A stretch of 64,000 nucleotides of DNA from an uncultured Roseovarius sp. (GCA_947496175.1 CANMBU010000003.1:836334-900333); one strand, 5' to 3'; positions 47,524 through 55,548 are shown, counted from the first letter of the stretch. Numbers and translations: made by a program. Notes: a model not told the origin generated them from the letters alone.

Positions 47524-47846
47524 CGACCGACCTGGCCGTCACCACAACTTCGATCAGGTACCCCGGATCCAGCGCCACGCCGACGCAGGCGCGTTGTGGC
47601 CAGTTCGCCTCCGGACCGATCCAATCGTTCCACACAACGTCCATCTCTGGCTTGAAGGCGATATCGCTTAGATACACTGTCGCCTGAAGCAGCTGCGTCT
47701 TGTCGCTGCCGAGCGCGCGCAACAGCCTTTCAAGCTCCTCCATCGTATTTGCGGTCTGCGCCGCAATCCCGTCCGCGCAAACTGGATCAGTGGCAACGAC
47801 ATATGCCAATCCATCGGCCTCTGGCTTCTCCGGGTATGCGTTTCAC
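47516..47846 (-). pseudogene. RidA/YjgF-like gene, frameshifted or truncated near the N-terminus
   Basis: The readable part (from about 47812) is typical RidA: GLAYVVATDPVCADGIAAQT, LLQATVYLSDIAFKPEMD and NWPQRACVGVALDPGY. The only in-frame start is TTG 47809, which would lack about 20-25 residues of the first strand and has no Shine-Dalgarno. A GTG at 47846 has TGAGGG seven bases upstream and begins MKRIPGEARG in another frame, a plausible RidA start that then runs to a stop. A small deletion or frameshift (or a sequencing error) between about 47810 and 47820 would explain both. RidA proteins deaminate reactive enamines. Last gene of the dmdA run. Confidence 0.65.
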
Positions 47847-47855
47847 CTAAATCCC

Positions 47856-48356
47856 TCACAGCCACTTGAACATCACCAGCGCATCCACGAGCCCTTGATC
47901 GGGATGCCGAAACGCGCTCGGCAGGCGACCAACGATCTCAAACCCCAGCTTTGTCCAAAGCGCAATCGCGCCCACATTGCTGGCCACCACACAATTGAAC
48001 TGCATGGCCTCATAGCCCAAATGACGCGCCGCATCCTGGCTATGAACACACATCGCCCGGGCAATCCCCTGCCCCTGTGCAGCCGGTGCTGTGATGTAAC
48101 CGCAGTTGCAGACATGGGCACCGCCGCCCTGCTGATTGGTCTTGATGTAAAAGGTGCCAAGGATAACGCCATCCCGCTCGGCCACATAAGTCGCCGCCGG
48201 TGCGTCACACCAGAAGCTCAGCAAGTCTTCTCGCGAGATAGCCGGATCAATGGCATAGGTATCCCCGGGCCGGATCACATCGCGCAGGATCGGCCAGAGC
48301 GCGTCAAGATCCGCGTCGCGCACTGGCCTTATGATCAAGCCCTCAGGCGTTGACAT
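47856..48356 (-). CDS. GNAT-family N-acetyltransferase
   Basis: 166 residues from ATG 48356, overlapping the acuI stop by 14 bases. GNAT fold: IRPVRDADLDALWPILRDVI, ATYVAERDGVILGTFYI and the acetyl-CoA loop APAAQGQGIARAM (motif A, Q/R-x-x-G-x-G/A), then EAMQFNCVVASNVGAIALWT. Acceptor unknown. Its place directly after acuI suggests a link to acyl-CoA or amine detoxification, which is only inference. Confidence 0.88.
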   Translation of the reverse strand: MSTPEGLIIRPVRDADLDALWPILRDVIRPGDTYAIDPAISREDLLSFWCDAPAATYVAERDGVILGTFYIKTNQQGGGAHVCNCGYITAPAAQGQGIARAMCVHSQDAARHLGYEAMQFNCVVASNVGAIALWTKLGFEIVGRLPSAFRHPDQGLVDALVMFKWL

Positions 48357-49329
48357 CCACCACCACGCGGCCTTTGACTTGGCCTTTGAGGATGTCTTTG
48401 CCCAGCCCCGGCAAATCACCCAGCGTCGCGGGATGGATCATCGCCTCAAGCTTGTCCATCGGCAGGTCCTTGGCAATCCGCTCCCACGCGCGCAGGCGGT
48501 TGTCATAAGGCTGCATCACGCTGTCGATGCCAAGCAGGTTCACACCGCGCAGCAGAAACGGAATGACCGTCGCCGGAAGTCCCGCACCCCCGGCAAGACC
48601 CACAGCCGCGACACTGCCGCCATATTTGATCTGTCCAAGCGCGCGCGCCAGCATCTCGCCGCCCACGGCATCCACACATCCGCCCCAGGTCTCGGCCTCA
48701 AGCGGGCGTTTGGTTGTCTCGTTGATCTCTTCGCGTGGCACGATCTGCGTGGCTCCAAGACTTTTGAGATAATCCGCCGTCTCAGGGCGCCCGGTCACAC
48801 CGGCCACCTCATGTCCCAGATTGGCCAGAATGGCCGTGGCCACGGACCCAACGCCACCAGCGGCTCCCGTAACCAAAACTGGCCCATCCTTGATCCCGTG
48901 ATCTTCCAAAGCCATCACCGCCAGCATCGCGGTGAACCCGGCTGTGCCAACGGCCATCGCCTGACGTGTATCCAACCCTTTGGGAAGCGGCACCAGCCAG
49001 TCGGCGTTGACCCGCGCCTTTTGCGCATAGCCGCCCCAATGCACTTCACCCACGCGCCAGCCGGTCAAAACCACCTTATCGCCGGGGCTGTAACGGTCAT
49101 CCTCTGACGACTCGACCGTGCCGGCAAAGTCGATACCGGGCACATGCGGATACTGACGCACCAACCCACCGCCCGGCCCAATACACAGGCCGTCCTTATA
49201 ATTCACTGTCGAATACTCGACGGCGACGGTCACATTACCCTCGGGCAAATCCGCGTCGCTGATTTCCTTGACCGCGGCAGAGGTCTTGCCGCTTTCTTCG
49301 TCCTTCTCAACAACCAATGCGTTGAACAT
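48343..49329 (-). CDS. acuI: Acrylyl-CoA reductase (NADPH), AcuI
   Basis: 328 residues from ATG 49329. Zinc-free medium-chain dehydrogenase/reductase of the YhdH/AcuI group: VNYKDGLCIGPGGGLVRQYP, PGIDFAGTVESSED and nucleotide loop VTGAAGGVGSVATAIL. It reduces acrylyl-CoA to propionyl-CoA, which detoxifies acrylate from DMSP cleavage. Adjacent to dmdA, an arrangement known in Ruegeria pomeroyi, which strongly supports the name. Confidence 0.95.
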   Translation of the reverse strand: MFNALVVEKDEESGKTSAAVKEISDADLPEGNVTVAVEYSTVNYKDGLCIGPGGGLVRQYPHVPGIDFAGTVESSEDDRYSPGDKVVLTGWRVGEVHWGGYAQKARVNADWLVPLPKGLDTRQAMAVGTAGFTAMLAVMALEDHGIKDGPVLVTGAAGGVGSVATAILANLGHEVAGVTGRPETADYLKSLGATQIVPREEINETTKRPLEAETWGGCVDAVGGEMLARALGQIKYGGSVAAVGLAGGAGLPATVIPFLLRGVNLLGIDSVMQPYDNRLRAWERIAKDLPMDKLEAMIHPATLGDLPGLGKDILKGQVKGRVVVDVNA

Positions 49330-49387
49330 ATCGCTCTCCATCCTGTCCTTGCAGAGCCACGCCCTGCTTTCATCGTTCAAAAAATAC

Positions 49388-50491
49388 TCAGATCCAAAAA
49401 CGCCGCTGCACCTCGGCTTTGCGGATGCCGTCTGGTGTCTCGACGTCCAACTCCGTGCCCGGCTTCCAATGGGTCATGCGGATCATGCCGATCGCCACGT
49501 TGGTGTCAAAATCCGGGCTCCAGGCCGCAGAGCTTACACGGCCAACGACCGTGCCCTCAGACATTACCGGCCACCAGCGGTCGCATCCCGGCACAGGTGG
49601 CCCATCAATGGAAATCGCCCGGATTTCCTGCACCGGGCCTTCCTTGGCCACCCGCAAAAGCGCGTCGCGGCCGATACAGCCAATGGCGCTGTGGGTGTTG
49701 CAAAACTTGCCCAGGCCGCATTCATGCGGTGTGTTATCATCCGTCATGTCATTGCCATAACTCAGCAACCCGCCCTCGATCCGCTCAATCAGGTTGGGAC
49801 AGCCCGCATGCACATCCAGATCCTTGCCCGCCTCCATCAGCGCATTCCAAAGCGGCATGCCGATGTCGCTGCCTTCGACGTAAATCTCAAAACCGCCCTG
49901 CTTGGAATAGCCTGAGCGCGCAATCACCAGATCACGGCCCTGAAAATCGAACACACCAAAGCGGAAAAAGCGAACGTCTCGCACCCCGTCGCCAAAGACC
50001 CGCGACAAAAGCTCATCGGATTTCGGCCCCTGAATGGCCAGAGGCGACACATCCGGCTCGTCCACCAGAACATCCAGCCGCCAGCCATGCGCAATCGCCT
50101 TGACCCAGTAGAGCAAGTCACTGTCAGCAATGGAGATCCACCAGCGATCTTCCGACAGCTTCACCGCCACGGGATCATTGAGCATTCCCCCCGTCTCATC
50201 GACAATCGGCACATAGAAACATTGCCCCGCCGTCATGCCCCGCAGATCACGCGGGGTGAGCATCTGCATCAGGCGTCCGGCATCCGGGCCACGCAACTCG
50301 ACCTGGCGCTCAACGGATACATCCCAGATTTGCACCGCTTCTTTAAGGTGCCTGTAGTCTTCCTCAACCGAGCGAAACACGGTCGGCAAAAGCATGTGAT
50401 TATAGACGGTGTACGCCTTAACCCCGGCGGCTTCGACACCATCGGAAAAGGGAGTGCGGCGCAGACGCCGCGATGGAGACAAAAGCGCCAT
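49388..50491 (-). CDS. dmdA: Dimethylsulfoniopropionate demethylase
   Basis: 367 residues, GcvT-like fold. It transfers a methyl group of DMSP to tetrahydrofolate, giving methylmercaptopropionate; the major marine fate of DMSP. N-terminal motif VEAAGVKAYTVYNHMLLPTV and MLTPRDLRGMTAGQCFYVPI, then SIADSDLLYWVKAIAHG, and the folate-side SGYSKQGGFEIYVEGS. Paralogous GcvT and sarcosine dehydrogenase domains share the fold, but sequence pattern and acuI neighbour favour DmdA. One-base overlap with the upstream small gene. Confidence 0.95.
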   Translation of the reverse strand: MALLSPSRRLRRTPFSDGVEAAGVKAYTVYNHMLLPTVFRSVEEDYRHLKEAVQIWDVSVERQVELRGPDAGRLMQMLTPRDLRGMTAGQCFYVPIVDETGGMLNDPVAVKLSEDRWWISIADSDLLYWVKAIAHGWRLDVLVDEPDVSPLAIQGPKSDELLSRVFGDGVRDVRFFRFGVFDFQGRDLVIARSGYSKQGGFEIYVEGSDIGMPLWNALMEAGKDLDVHAGCPNLIERIEGGLLSYGNDMTDDNTPHECGLGKFCNTHSAIGCIGRDALLRVAKEGPVQEIRAISIDGPPVPGCDRWWPVMSEGTVVGRVSSAAWSPDFDTNVAIGMIRMTHWKPGTELDVETPDGIRKAEVQRRFWI

Positions 50492-50745
50492 CAGCTTTTT
50501 CCTCGTAAATTACGTTTACATGTGGTGGGCGCATTGCCCGTCGTGGAGTAGGCCGCGATGTCACAAGTGGCACAGCGGTATTCGACAAAGCGACCGTTTT
50601 GATCGCCGGTTTCTGACCATTTACAGTCCCGCTTTCGAAACACCTGATCGGGCTTTCCGGCGACCGCGTTTCCGGCCCGCTGGCGCCCCCAGGCCCACCA
50701 GACAAAGCCGATCACGGCCAGCGCAAGGACAAAAGCCAGCGGCAT
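50491..50745 (-). CDS. Small membrane-anchored Cys-rich protein before dmdA
   Basis: 84 residues. N-terminal membrane helix (PLAFVLALAVIGFVWWAWG), then a soluble part with four Cys, including CATC (RCATCDIAAYSTT) and two more (RKRDCKW and TTCKR), a possible zinc or redox site. Family not recognised. TGATG overlap with dmdA and one base after DinB indicate co-transcription. Confidence 0.8.
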   Translation of the reverse strand: MPLAFVLALAVIGFVWWAWGRQRAGNAVAGKPDQVFRKRDCKWSETGDQNGRFVEYRCATCDIAAYSTTGNAPTTCKRNLRGKS

Positions 50746-50746
50746 C

Positions 50747-51256
50747 CTAAGCGTCCTCAGGCATCAAAAAGAGGTCTGAGACCGGCGTAGCCAGCCCTGC
50801 TGCGCTCAACAAGGCATGGATTTGCCCGCGGTGATGGGTTTGATGGTTGAACATATGGGTGACGCAAAGCGCAATGGGCTTGGTCACATCGCGCTGTGCA
50901 GCACCCGAGTACCATTTAAGGTCCCCGGCGAGATCCACACTGCGCAGCGAATTGGCCCAGTGCCGGATCTTGCCGTCCAGATGAAAGCGCGCCGCGTTCC
51001 ATGCGCCCAGCGTCGGATGCAGCGTCGGGCTGTCCGGGATGCCGCCCTTTGGCGCCTCAACCGAGGGATCAAACCGGCTTATCCAGATCTGATCGCCCCA
51101 GAGCAAGTGATTGAGCGTGCCAAGAATAGACCCAAAGAACGCACCGCGATCCTTGGTCAGAACCGTCATCGGCTGACCATCCAGCGCGTCAAAGATCTGG
51201 CGGTTTTGCCAGGCCCCGTAGCGCGCCATCATCTGACAGTATTCCGGCGTGATCAT
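50747..51256 (-). CDS. DinB-family protein
   Basis: 169 residues, four-helix bundle. Possible metal ligands are the three His positions seen in the family: TLNHLLWGD and HMFNHQTHHRGQ. DinB proteins include thiol transferases that use bacillithiol or mycothiol in other groups, and many of unknown function. In operon with DUF1326 (9 bases upstream). Confidence 0.9.
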   Translation of the reverse strand: MITPEYCQMMARYGAWQNRQIFDALDGQPMTVLTKDRGAFFGSILGTLNHLLWGDQIWISRFDPSVEAPKGGIPDSPTLHPTLGAWNAARFHLDGKIRHWANSLRSVDLAGDLKWYSGAAQRDVTKPIALCVTHMFNHQTHHRGQIHALLSAAGLATPVSDLFLMPEDA

Positions 51257-51265
51257 CGGCGCGAC

Positions 51266-51973
51266 CTAAGGTTTGGGGCCTTTCCAGTCGATCGGGCAAA
51301 TCTCGGCAGACTTGCCTCCGAAATCCCAGATCCGACCATAGTCACGCACTTTGGATTTGATCCCACGTGCGGCGATGATGTCCGGGCCCATCCAGTATTT
51401 GGAATTGCTGATCATCACAGGGTGATCCTTGCTGGCCCCTTCGACCATCTCGATCTCGCCCTGAATCTTGCGGCCAATGTAAAGTCCGCGCTTGGTGCCC
51501 TCGCGCACAATTTCGACCTTCTCCCGCTCGGCCCCCACGATGTCGCTCACCAGCATGGTGAAAAGACCCGTGGTTCCACCAGCCGCACCTGAGAAAATCT
51601 GCAGGATGCCGTTATAGGCTTTGCCAGAGGCACGCTCATCCACATAAGCCGCCACTTTCCAGCCGCCTTCGGCCATACGTCCGGGGATATCGACCATCAG
51701 ACCAACATTTAGACCAGACAGGTCTTCGCCCTCAAAATGCCCTTCATCAATCGCAATGGCCATCCAGGCGTGACAATGCCCTTCGGTCGGTGGGTGCGCC
51801 CCGAGACTGACCACGCAAGGGCAAAAGACCTCGCAAGAGCAATTGAGAAAGAGCTCGCCTTTGATGGCCCATTCGGTGGGCGTCATCTTGCGCCGCTTGG
51901 GGTTCTCCATGCGGTTGTCGATGCGCTGCGACACCGGTAGCTTATCTGCATCCTGACGACGTTTCAGGGCCAT
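51266..51973 (-). CDS. DUF1326 protein
   Basis: 235 residues. Start ATG 51973 has a strong GGAGG seven bases upstream, though the domain itself begins about residue 32. The conserved N-terminal Cys cluster LNCSCEVFCPCVVSLG and HCHAWMA are intact; IVRYGPIHDSAA-type features are absent, but GLFTMLVSDIVGAEREKV matches the family. Metal binding is suggested by the cysteines. Four bases after the DUF2182 gene, and DUF1326/DUF2182 genes often pair. Confidence 0.88.
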   Translation of the reverse strand: MALKRRQDADKLPVSQRIDNRMENPKRRKMTPTEWAIKGELFLNCSCEVFCPCVVSLGAHPPTEGHCHAWMAIAIDEGHFEGEDLSGLNVGLMVDIPGRMAEGGWKVAAYVDERASGKAYNGILQIFSGAAGGTTGLFTMLVSDIVGAEREKVEIVREGTKRGLYIGRKIQGEIEMVEGASKDHPVMISNSKYWMGPDIIAARGIKSKVRDYGRIWDFGGKSAEICPIDWKGPKP

Positions 51974-51977
51974 GTTT

Positions 51978-52784
51978 TTATCCTCCCATAACCAGCGGCG
52001 CGGCCAATACGGCCAACCCGCCTGCGATCAAGATCACGCCCATGGGTCGGATCACCCTATGGCCGATCTGTGGTAACTTTTCCAATACCATAAAGAGCGT
52101 GGCCAACCCCATCCAGAGCAGGCTCATCACTCCGCCGACAAATCCCAGCGCCATGAAGCCCCAGCAACAGCCGACGCAAAAGGCACCCATGCCCAGCCCC
52201 ATACGCAGCCCGCCGTCAAAGCCGGTGCGCCAGTGGCCAAGGAAATAGGTCATCGGGCTGTGACACACCCCGTGGCAGACTTCTTTCGCGCGGGTGAACT
52301 GAAACGCCCCCACGACAATCAGCAGACCACCGGATATGAGCGTTGATTTAGCAATGCCCAGCATGTCAATCACACCGCCAAACAACAGCCCTAGCTGCAC
52401 CAGTGTGATGAGGGCGGCAAAGCCCACCCAGACAGCGAAATAGCCAATCAGCACGCCAAGCCAGCCCGAGGTCGTGCCATCTGCGCTTTTGATCAGATCC
52501 TCATAGGCCCTTAGCGTCGGCACCATGGTGGGCAGCATCATCGCCGCCATCATGATGGCCCACATGGCAAAGAGCGGCCCAAACCGGTCCATCGCCATAA
52601 TGCCTTCGCCCATCGCCATTGGCATGCCAGGCTGCATTGCGCGCATCTTTTCCGCCAAGGGTCCAGGACGCCCAATCAAGTCAAGGTCCATGCCAATCGC
52701 CATCATATACATGACCATCCAGGCCATCAGAATGGTGGCAAAAAACGCGAGCCAGGCGATGGAACGCAGCGACAGAACGGACAT
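51978..52784 (-). CDS. DUF2182 integral membrane protein (predicted metal-binding)
   Basis: 268 residues from ATG 52784; an in-frame TTG at 52814 lacks a Shine-Dalgarno. About seven membrane helices. Met-rich segments (AWMVMYMMAIGMDL, RAMQPGMPMAMGEGIMAMD and MWAIMMAAMMLPTMVPTL) and CHGVCHSPM and GAFCVGCCWGFM carry Met, Cys and His suited to soft metals such as copper. First gene of the minus-strand run, divergent from the GntR regulator. Confidence 0.9.
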   Translation of the reverse strand: MSVLSLRSIAWLAFFATILMAWMVMYMMAIGMDLDLIGRPGPLAEKMRAMQPGMPMAMGEGIMAMDRFGPLFAMWAIMMAAMMLPTMVPTLRAYEDLIKSADGTTSGWLGVLIGYFAVWVGFAALITLVQLGLLFGGVIDMLGIAKSTLISGGLLIVVGAFQFTRAKEVCHGVCHSPMTYFLGHWRTGFDGGLRMGLGMGAFCVGCCWGFMALGFVGGVMSLLWMGLATLFMVLEKLPQIGHRVIRPMGVILIAGGLAVLAAPLVMGG

Positions 52785-52826
52785 GACCTTCGTGGCCCTT
52801 GGATTGAGTCTCAACTGGCGATATAA

Positions 52827-52852
52827 TTGTCAGACATTTAAAGGTCTGACAA
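52827..52852. promoter_or_regulatory. Perfect inverted repeat in the DUF2182-gntR intergenic region
   Basis: TTGTCAGAC (52827-52835) and GTCTGACAA (52844-52852), eight bases apart. Each arm also contains a short palindrome (TGTCAGACA and GTCTGAC), the form of half-site used by FCD-type GntR regulators. The right arm ends at the base before the gntR ATG, so binding would block the regulator's own start and the promoters of both directions. Confidence 0.75.
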
Positions 52853-53590
52853 ATGAAATCTTCCTCCGACAGCAAGCCACAAGACCTCTCGGCGCAAATC
52901 GCCCAGGCCATCCGCGATGCCATCATCGAAGGCCACATGATCGTGGATGAACGTCTGCCTTCGGAGGCGGAACTGTCAGAGCAGTTTGGCGTCTCACGAT
53001 CCACTGTGCGCGAAGCCCTCAAGCGGCTTGCCGCGCAATCGCTGATCCGCACGCAGCGCGGCGCCTTTGGCGGGGCTTTTGTCAACCGCCTGAGCTACGA
53101 GGATGCCTATAGCCAGCACATAACCACCTCGACGCTGCTGCTCTCAATGAACGCGGTCAGTTTTGAAACCGCCTGCGAAGCGCGTTTTGCAATGGAACGC
53201 GCCTGCGCGCCACTGGCCTGTCAGCGACGCACACCAGATCATCTGGCCACCATGCGCGCTGAAACCCACCGGCAATCACAACCAGGCCTGAGCGACGAAA
53301 GCTTTTGCGCCTCAGATGTCGCCCTGCACCGCGCCTTGGTGGACGCGTCGGGCAATCCAGTGCTCAGCTACCAGTTGGCCGGCGCCGTTGAAGCCATGCA
53401 GCCTTTGATGAACATGATCACCTTCACCGCCCGCTCGCGCGAGGAAATCGTGGGGCTTCACGCGGCGCTGACTGACGCGCTGGAAACCAATTCGCCCGAT
53501 GCCGCCGATCAAACCTTGCGGCAGCTTGAGGTCTACACACTTGAGCTTGGCCGCGATGTGATGGCAGCCCGCGCCCGCAAGTCAGGCTAG
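52853..53590 (+). CDS. GntR-family regulator, FadR/FCD subgroup
   Basis: 245 residues. Winged helix N-terminal domain (LPSEAELSEQFGVSRSTVREALKRL split over residues 36-60), then an all-helical FCD effector domain (SFETACEARFAMERACAPLA, then DVALHRALVDASGNPVLSY). Regulators of this group sense organic acids. Divergent from the DUF2182-dmdA-acuI run and close to an inverted repeat that abuts its start, so it is probably the operon regulator. Effector could be a DMSP product such as acrylate, methylmercaptopropionate or 3-hydroxypropionate; this is speculation. Confidence 0.93.
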   Translation: MKSSSDSKPQDLSAQIAQAIRDAIIEGHMIVDERLPSEAELSEQFGVSRSTVREALKRLAAQSLIRTQRGAFGGAFVNRLSYEDAYSQHITTSTLLLSMNAVSFETACEARFAMERACAPLACQRRTPDHLATMRAETHRQSQPGLSDESFCASDVALHRALVDASGNPVLSYQLAGAVEAMQPLMNMITFTARSREEIVGLHAALTDALETNSPDAADQTLRQLEVYTLELGRDVMAARARKSG

Positions 53591-53603
53591 GCACCCCTGT
53601 TTG

Positions 53604-54536
53604 TCAATCAAAGCCCTCCGGCGCGCTCCCCCCAAGACCTTTGCGGAAATCTGTCGGGCTTACGCCGGTGTTGCGTTCAAACATACGGGTGAAAGCAGTG
53701 CGGCTGGAAAATCCCACGAGATACGCGATGCGTTTTACCGGTAAATCACCCTCACGAAGCAAGACACCGGCCTTTTTGATCCGCAGGTCGCGCAGCAACT
53801 CAATCGGTCCAATCCTGTAGGCGGCAGCAAATCGTTCAGCAAAGCTGGACCGGCTCATCCCCGACAAGGCGGCAAGGCTGTCGACGGTGTGCGCCGCACC
53901 GGGGTCATCCAGCATGGCACGCAGGCTGGGCCAAAGCGCAGGGTCGCGCAACACGTTCATCCATCCAGCACCCAATGCGTCCTGTGACGACCGCCGCCGG
54001 ATCAGATCAATCAGGCATTGGGTCAAAAGCGCACGGATCATCGCGCGGCTACCGGGCTGCGGTGCGCTCAACTCCTTGAGCAAAGCTTGCAGAACCGGCG
54101 CCAAACCCTCCGCCTCAGCGATATGTCCATAAAGCGGCGCGCGGATCAGATCGACGATATCAGGCGCACCGCGCAGGCCGACACGCAAATGCGCGCACAG
54201 CGCAACGATGTGAGAGCCGCTGTCACCGCCTGGCGCGTCCTTGAGCAAACGTCGCAGCTCTAGCTCGGCTGGCTGACACGCGGGCGCCGGGCTGGACCGA
54301 GGACCAGAGCTGCGCATCCGGTGATGCCACATTGCGGGAATCAATACCAAGGAGCCTTCCGACACCGAGAGCGCTGGCATGTCGCGCAAGACGATTTCGC
54401 CCTGCCCAGACAAGATGTAATGCAAGGTTGCACCCGTATCCTGCCCCAAACCCACATCGCAATTGCACTTCAGTTCGCACACGGCAAACGGGTCGGGCGC
54501 AATCTCCATCCGGTCCAGAACCTGATCAAAATCCAT
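53604..54536 (-). CDS. AraC-family transcriptional regulator
   Basis: 310 residues from ATG 54536. N-terminal cupin-like effector domain (CNCDVGLGQDTGATLHYILS and LSVSEGSLVLIPAMWHHRM), then two AraC helix-turn-helix motifs: VDSLAALSGMSRSSFAERFA and PVKRIAYLVGFSSRTAFTRM. The ATG lacks a Shine-Dalgarno and overlaps a 33-codon upstream frame (54526-54627) that does have one, so translation may be coupled. Divergent from the cysteine hydrolase gene with direct repeats between. Confidence 0.9.
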   Translation of the reverse strand: MDFDQVLDRMEIAPDPFAVCELKCNCDVGLGQDTGATLHYILSGQGEIVLRDMPALSVSEGSLVLIPAMWHHRMRSSGPRSSPAPACQPAELELRRLLKDAPGGDSGSHIVALCAHLRVGLRGAPDIVDLIRAPLYGHIAEAEGLAPVLQALLKELSAPQPGSRAMIRALLTQCLIDLIRRRSSQDALGAGWMNVLRDPALWPSLRAMLDDPGAAHTVDSLAALSGMSRSSFAERFAAAYRIGPIELLRDLRIKKAGVLLREGDLPVKRIAYLVGFSSRTAFTRMFERNTGVSPTDFRKGLGGSAPEGFD

Positions 54537-54627
54537 ATTGGGGAGATAAACGGTTTTCGGACGGAAGGATACGTTCGCAGAAACAAGCGCACGGTGTTCG
54601 GACGGAAAGATACCCGACCTCGTCCAT
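54526..54627 (-). CDS. Possible leader peptide upstream of the AraC gene
   Basis: 33 codons beginning ATG 54627, preceded by AGGAG with seven-base spacing, and ending in a TGA that overlaps the AraC start region (stop at 54526-54528, AraC ATG at 54536). No similarity known. It could couple or attenuate AraC translation. The frame is short, so chance is possible. Confidence 0.35.
   Translation of the reverse strand: MDEVGYLSVRTPCACFCERILPSENRLSPQYGF
54556..54613. promoter_or_regulatory. 17-base direct repeats between araC-type gene and hydrolase gene
   Basis: TTCGGACGGAAGGATAC at 54556-54572 and TTCGGACGGAAAGATAC at 54597-54613, 16 of 17 identical, start to start 41 bases (about four turns). 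Tandem direct repeats are the usual AraC-family operator form. A TAGATA -10-like hexamer lies downstream toward the hydrolase gene at 54641-54646. Confidence 0.75.
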
Positions 54628-54672
54628 ATTTTGACTCCTGTAGATAAACAAAAACCCCCGAGGAGGACTCCC

Positions 54673-55503
54673 ATGTGCAATGGACATGATCGTGATCACA
54701 AAGATGACCACCCGCATATCTCGCGTCGCGCGGCAATAACCGGAGCCGCTGCGGTTGGTGCGGCGGCCGCCACAACCGTCGCATCATCCGCTGCAGCACA
54801 GGAAAACCCATATGCGGATCCGGCGGAACCTGCTCTGCCCCCATCGAATATGAAACTTGATCTGAGCCGTGCCGCTCTTGTTGTGACTGATCCCCAGATC
54901 GACTTTTTGCACCCCGATGGCGTGACTTGGGGTGTGATCGGTGCAAGCGTTGAAGAGCACAATACGGTGGAAAACATCGAGACCTTGTTCAAAGAGGCCA
55001 AGGCAGCCGACATCACCGTTGCGGTTTCTCCTCACTATTACTACCCGACCGACAAAGGCTGGAAATTCGAAGGTGCGCTTGAAAAGCTGATGCACAAGAT
55101 CGGCATGTTCGACCGCACTGGGCCGACCAACCTTGATGGCTTCGAAGGCTCAGGCGCCGATTTCATGCCCCAGTACAAACCCTATATCGAGGACGGCAAA
55201 ACCATCGTCACCTCACCGCACAAGGTCTATGGCAACGATACAAATGATCTGAGCCTGCAACTGCGCAAAAACGGCGTGGACCAAGTAATCCTCGCGGGTA
55301 TGTCCGCCAACCTGTGCACTGAGAGCCATATGCGGGAGCTATTGGAAGACGGGTTTGAGGTTGCCGTTGTGCGAGACGCAACCGCGGCTGCGATGCTGCC
55401 CGAGGGCGATGGTTATCTCGCAGCGCTGATCAATTTCCGCTATATGGCGAACGCAGTCTGGACCACAGAAGAAACCGTGGCAAACATCAAAGCCGCCGGA
55501 TAA
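54673..55503 (+). CDS. Tat-exported cysteine hydrolase (isochorismatase-like)
   Basis: 276 residues from ATG 54673 (GAGGAGGA upstream). N-terminus has a Tat signal: HISRRAAITGAAAVGAAAATT, cleaved near SSAAAQE. Isochorismatase-like hydrolase domain with a possible catalytic triad: Asp in VVTDPQIDFLHPD, Lys in TSPHKVYGN and Cys in GMSANLCTESHMREL. Family enzymes hydrolyse amides or vinyl ethers; the substrate is unknown. Likely controlled by the divergent AraC-type gene through direct repeats. Confidence 0.9.
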   Translation: MCNGHDRDHKDDHPHISRRAAITGAAAVGAAAATTVASSAAAQENPYADPAEPALPPSNMKLDLSRAALVVTDPQIDFLHPDGVTWGVIGASVEEHNTVENIETLFKEAKAADITVAVSPHYYYPTDKGWKFEGALEKLMHKIGMFDRTGPTNLDGFEGSGADFMPQYKPYIEDGKTIVTSPHKVYGNDTNDLSLQLRKNGVDQVILAGMSANLCTESHMRELLEDGFEVAVVRDATAAAMLPEGDGYLAALINFRYMANAVWTTEETVANIKAAG

Positions 55504-55548
55504 GTGTCTGCCTAATGAAGAAAATTGCGTCGCTTACGAGCGGCGCAG

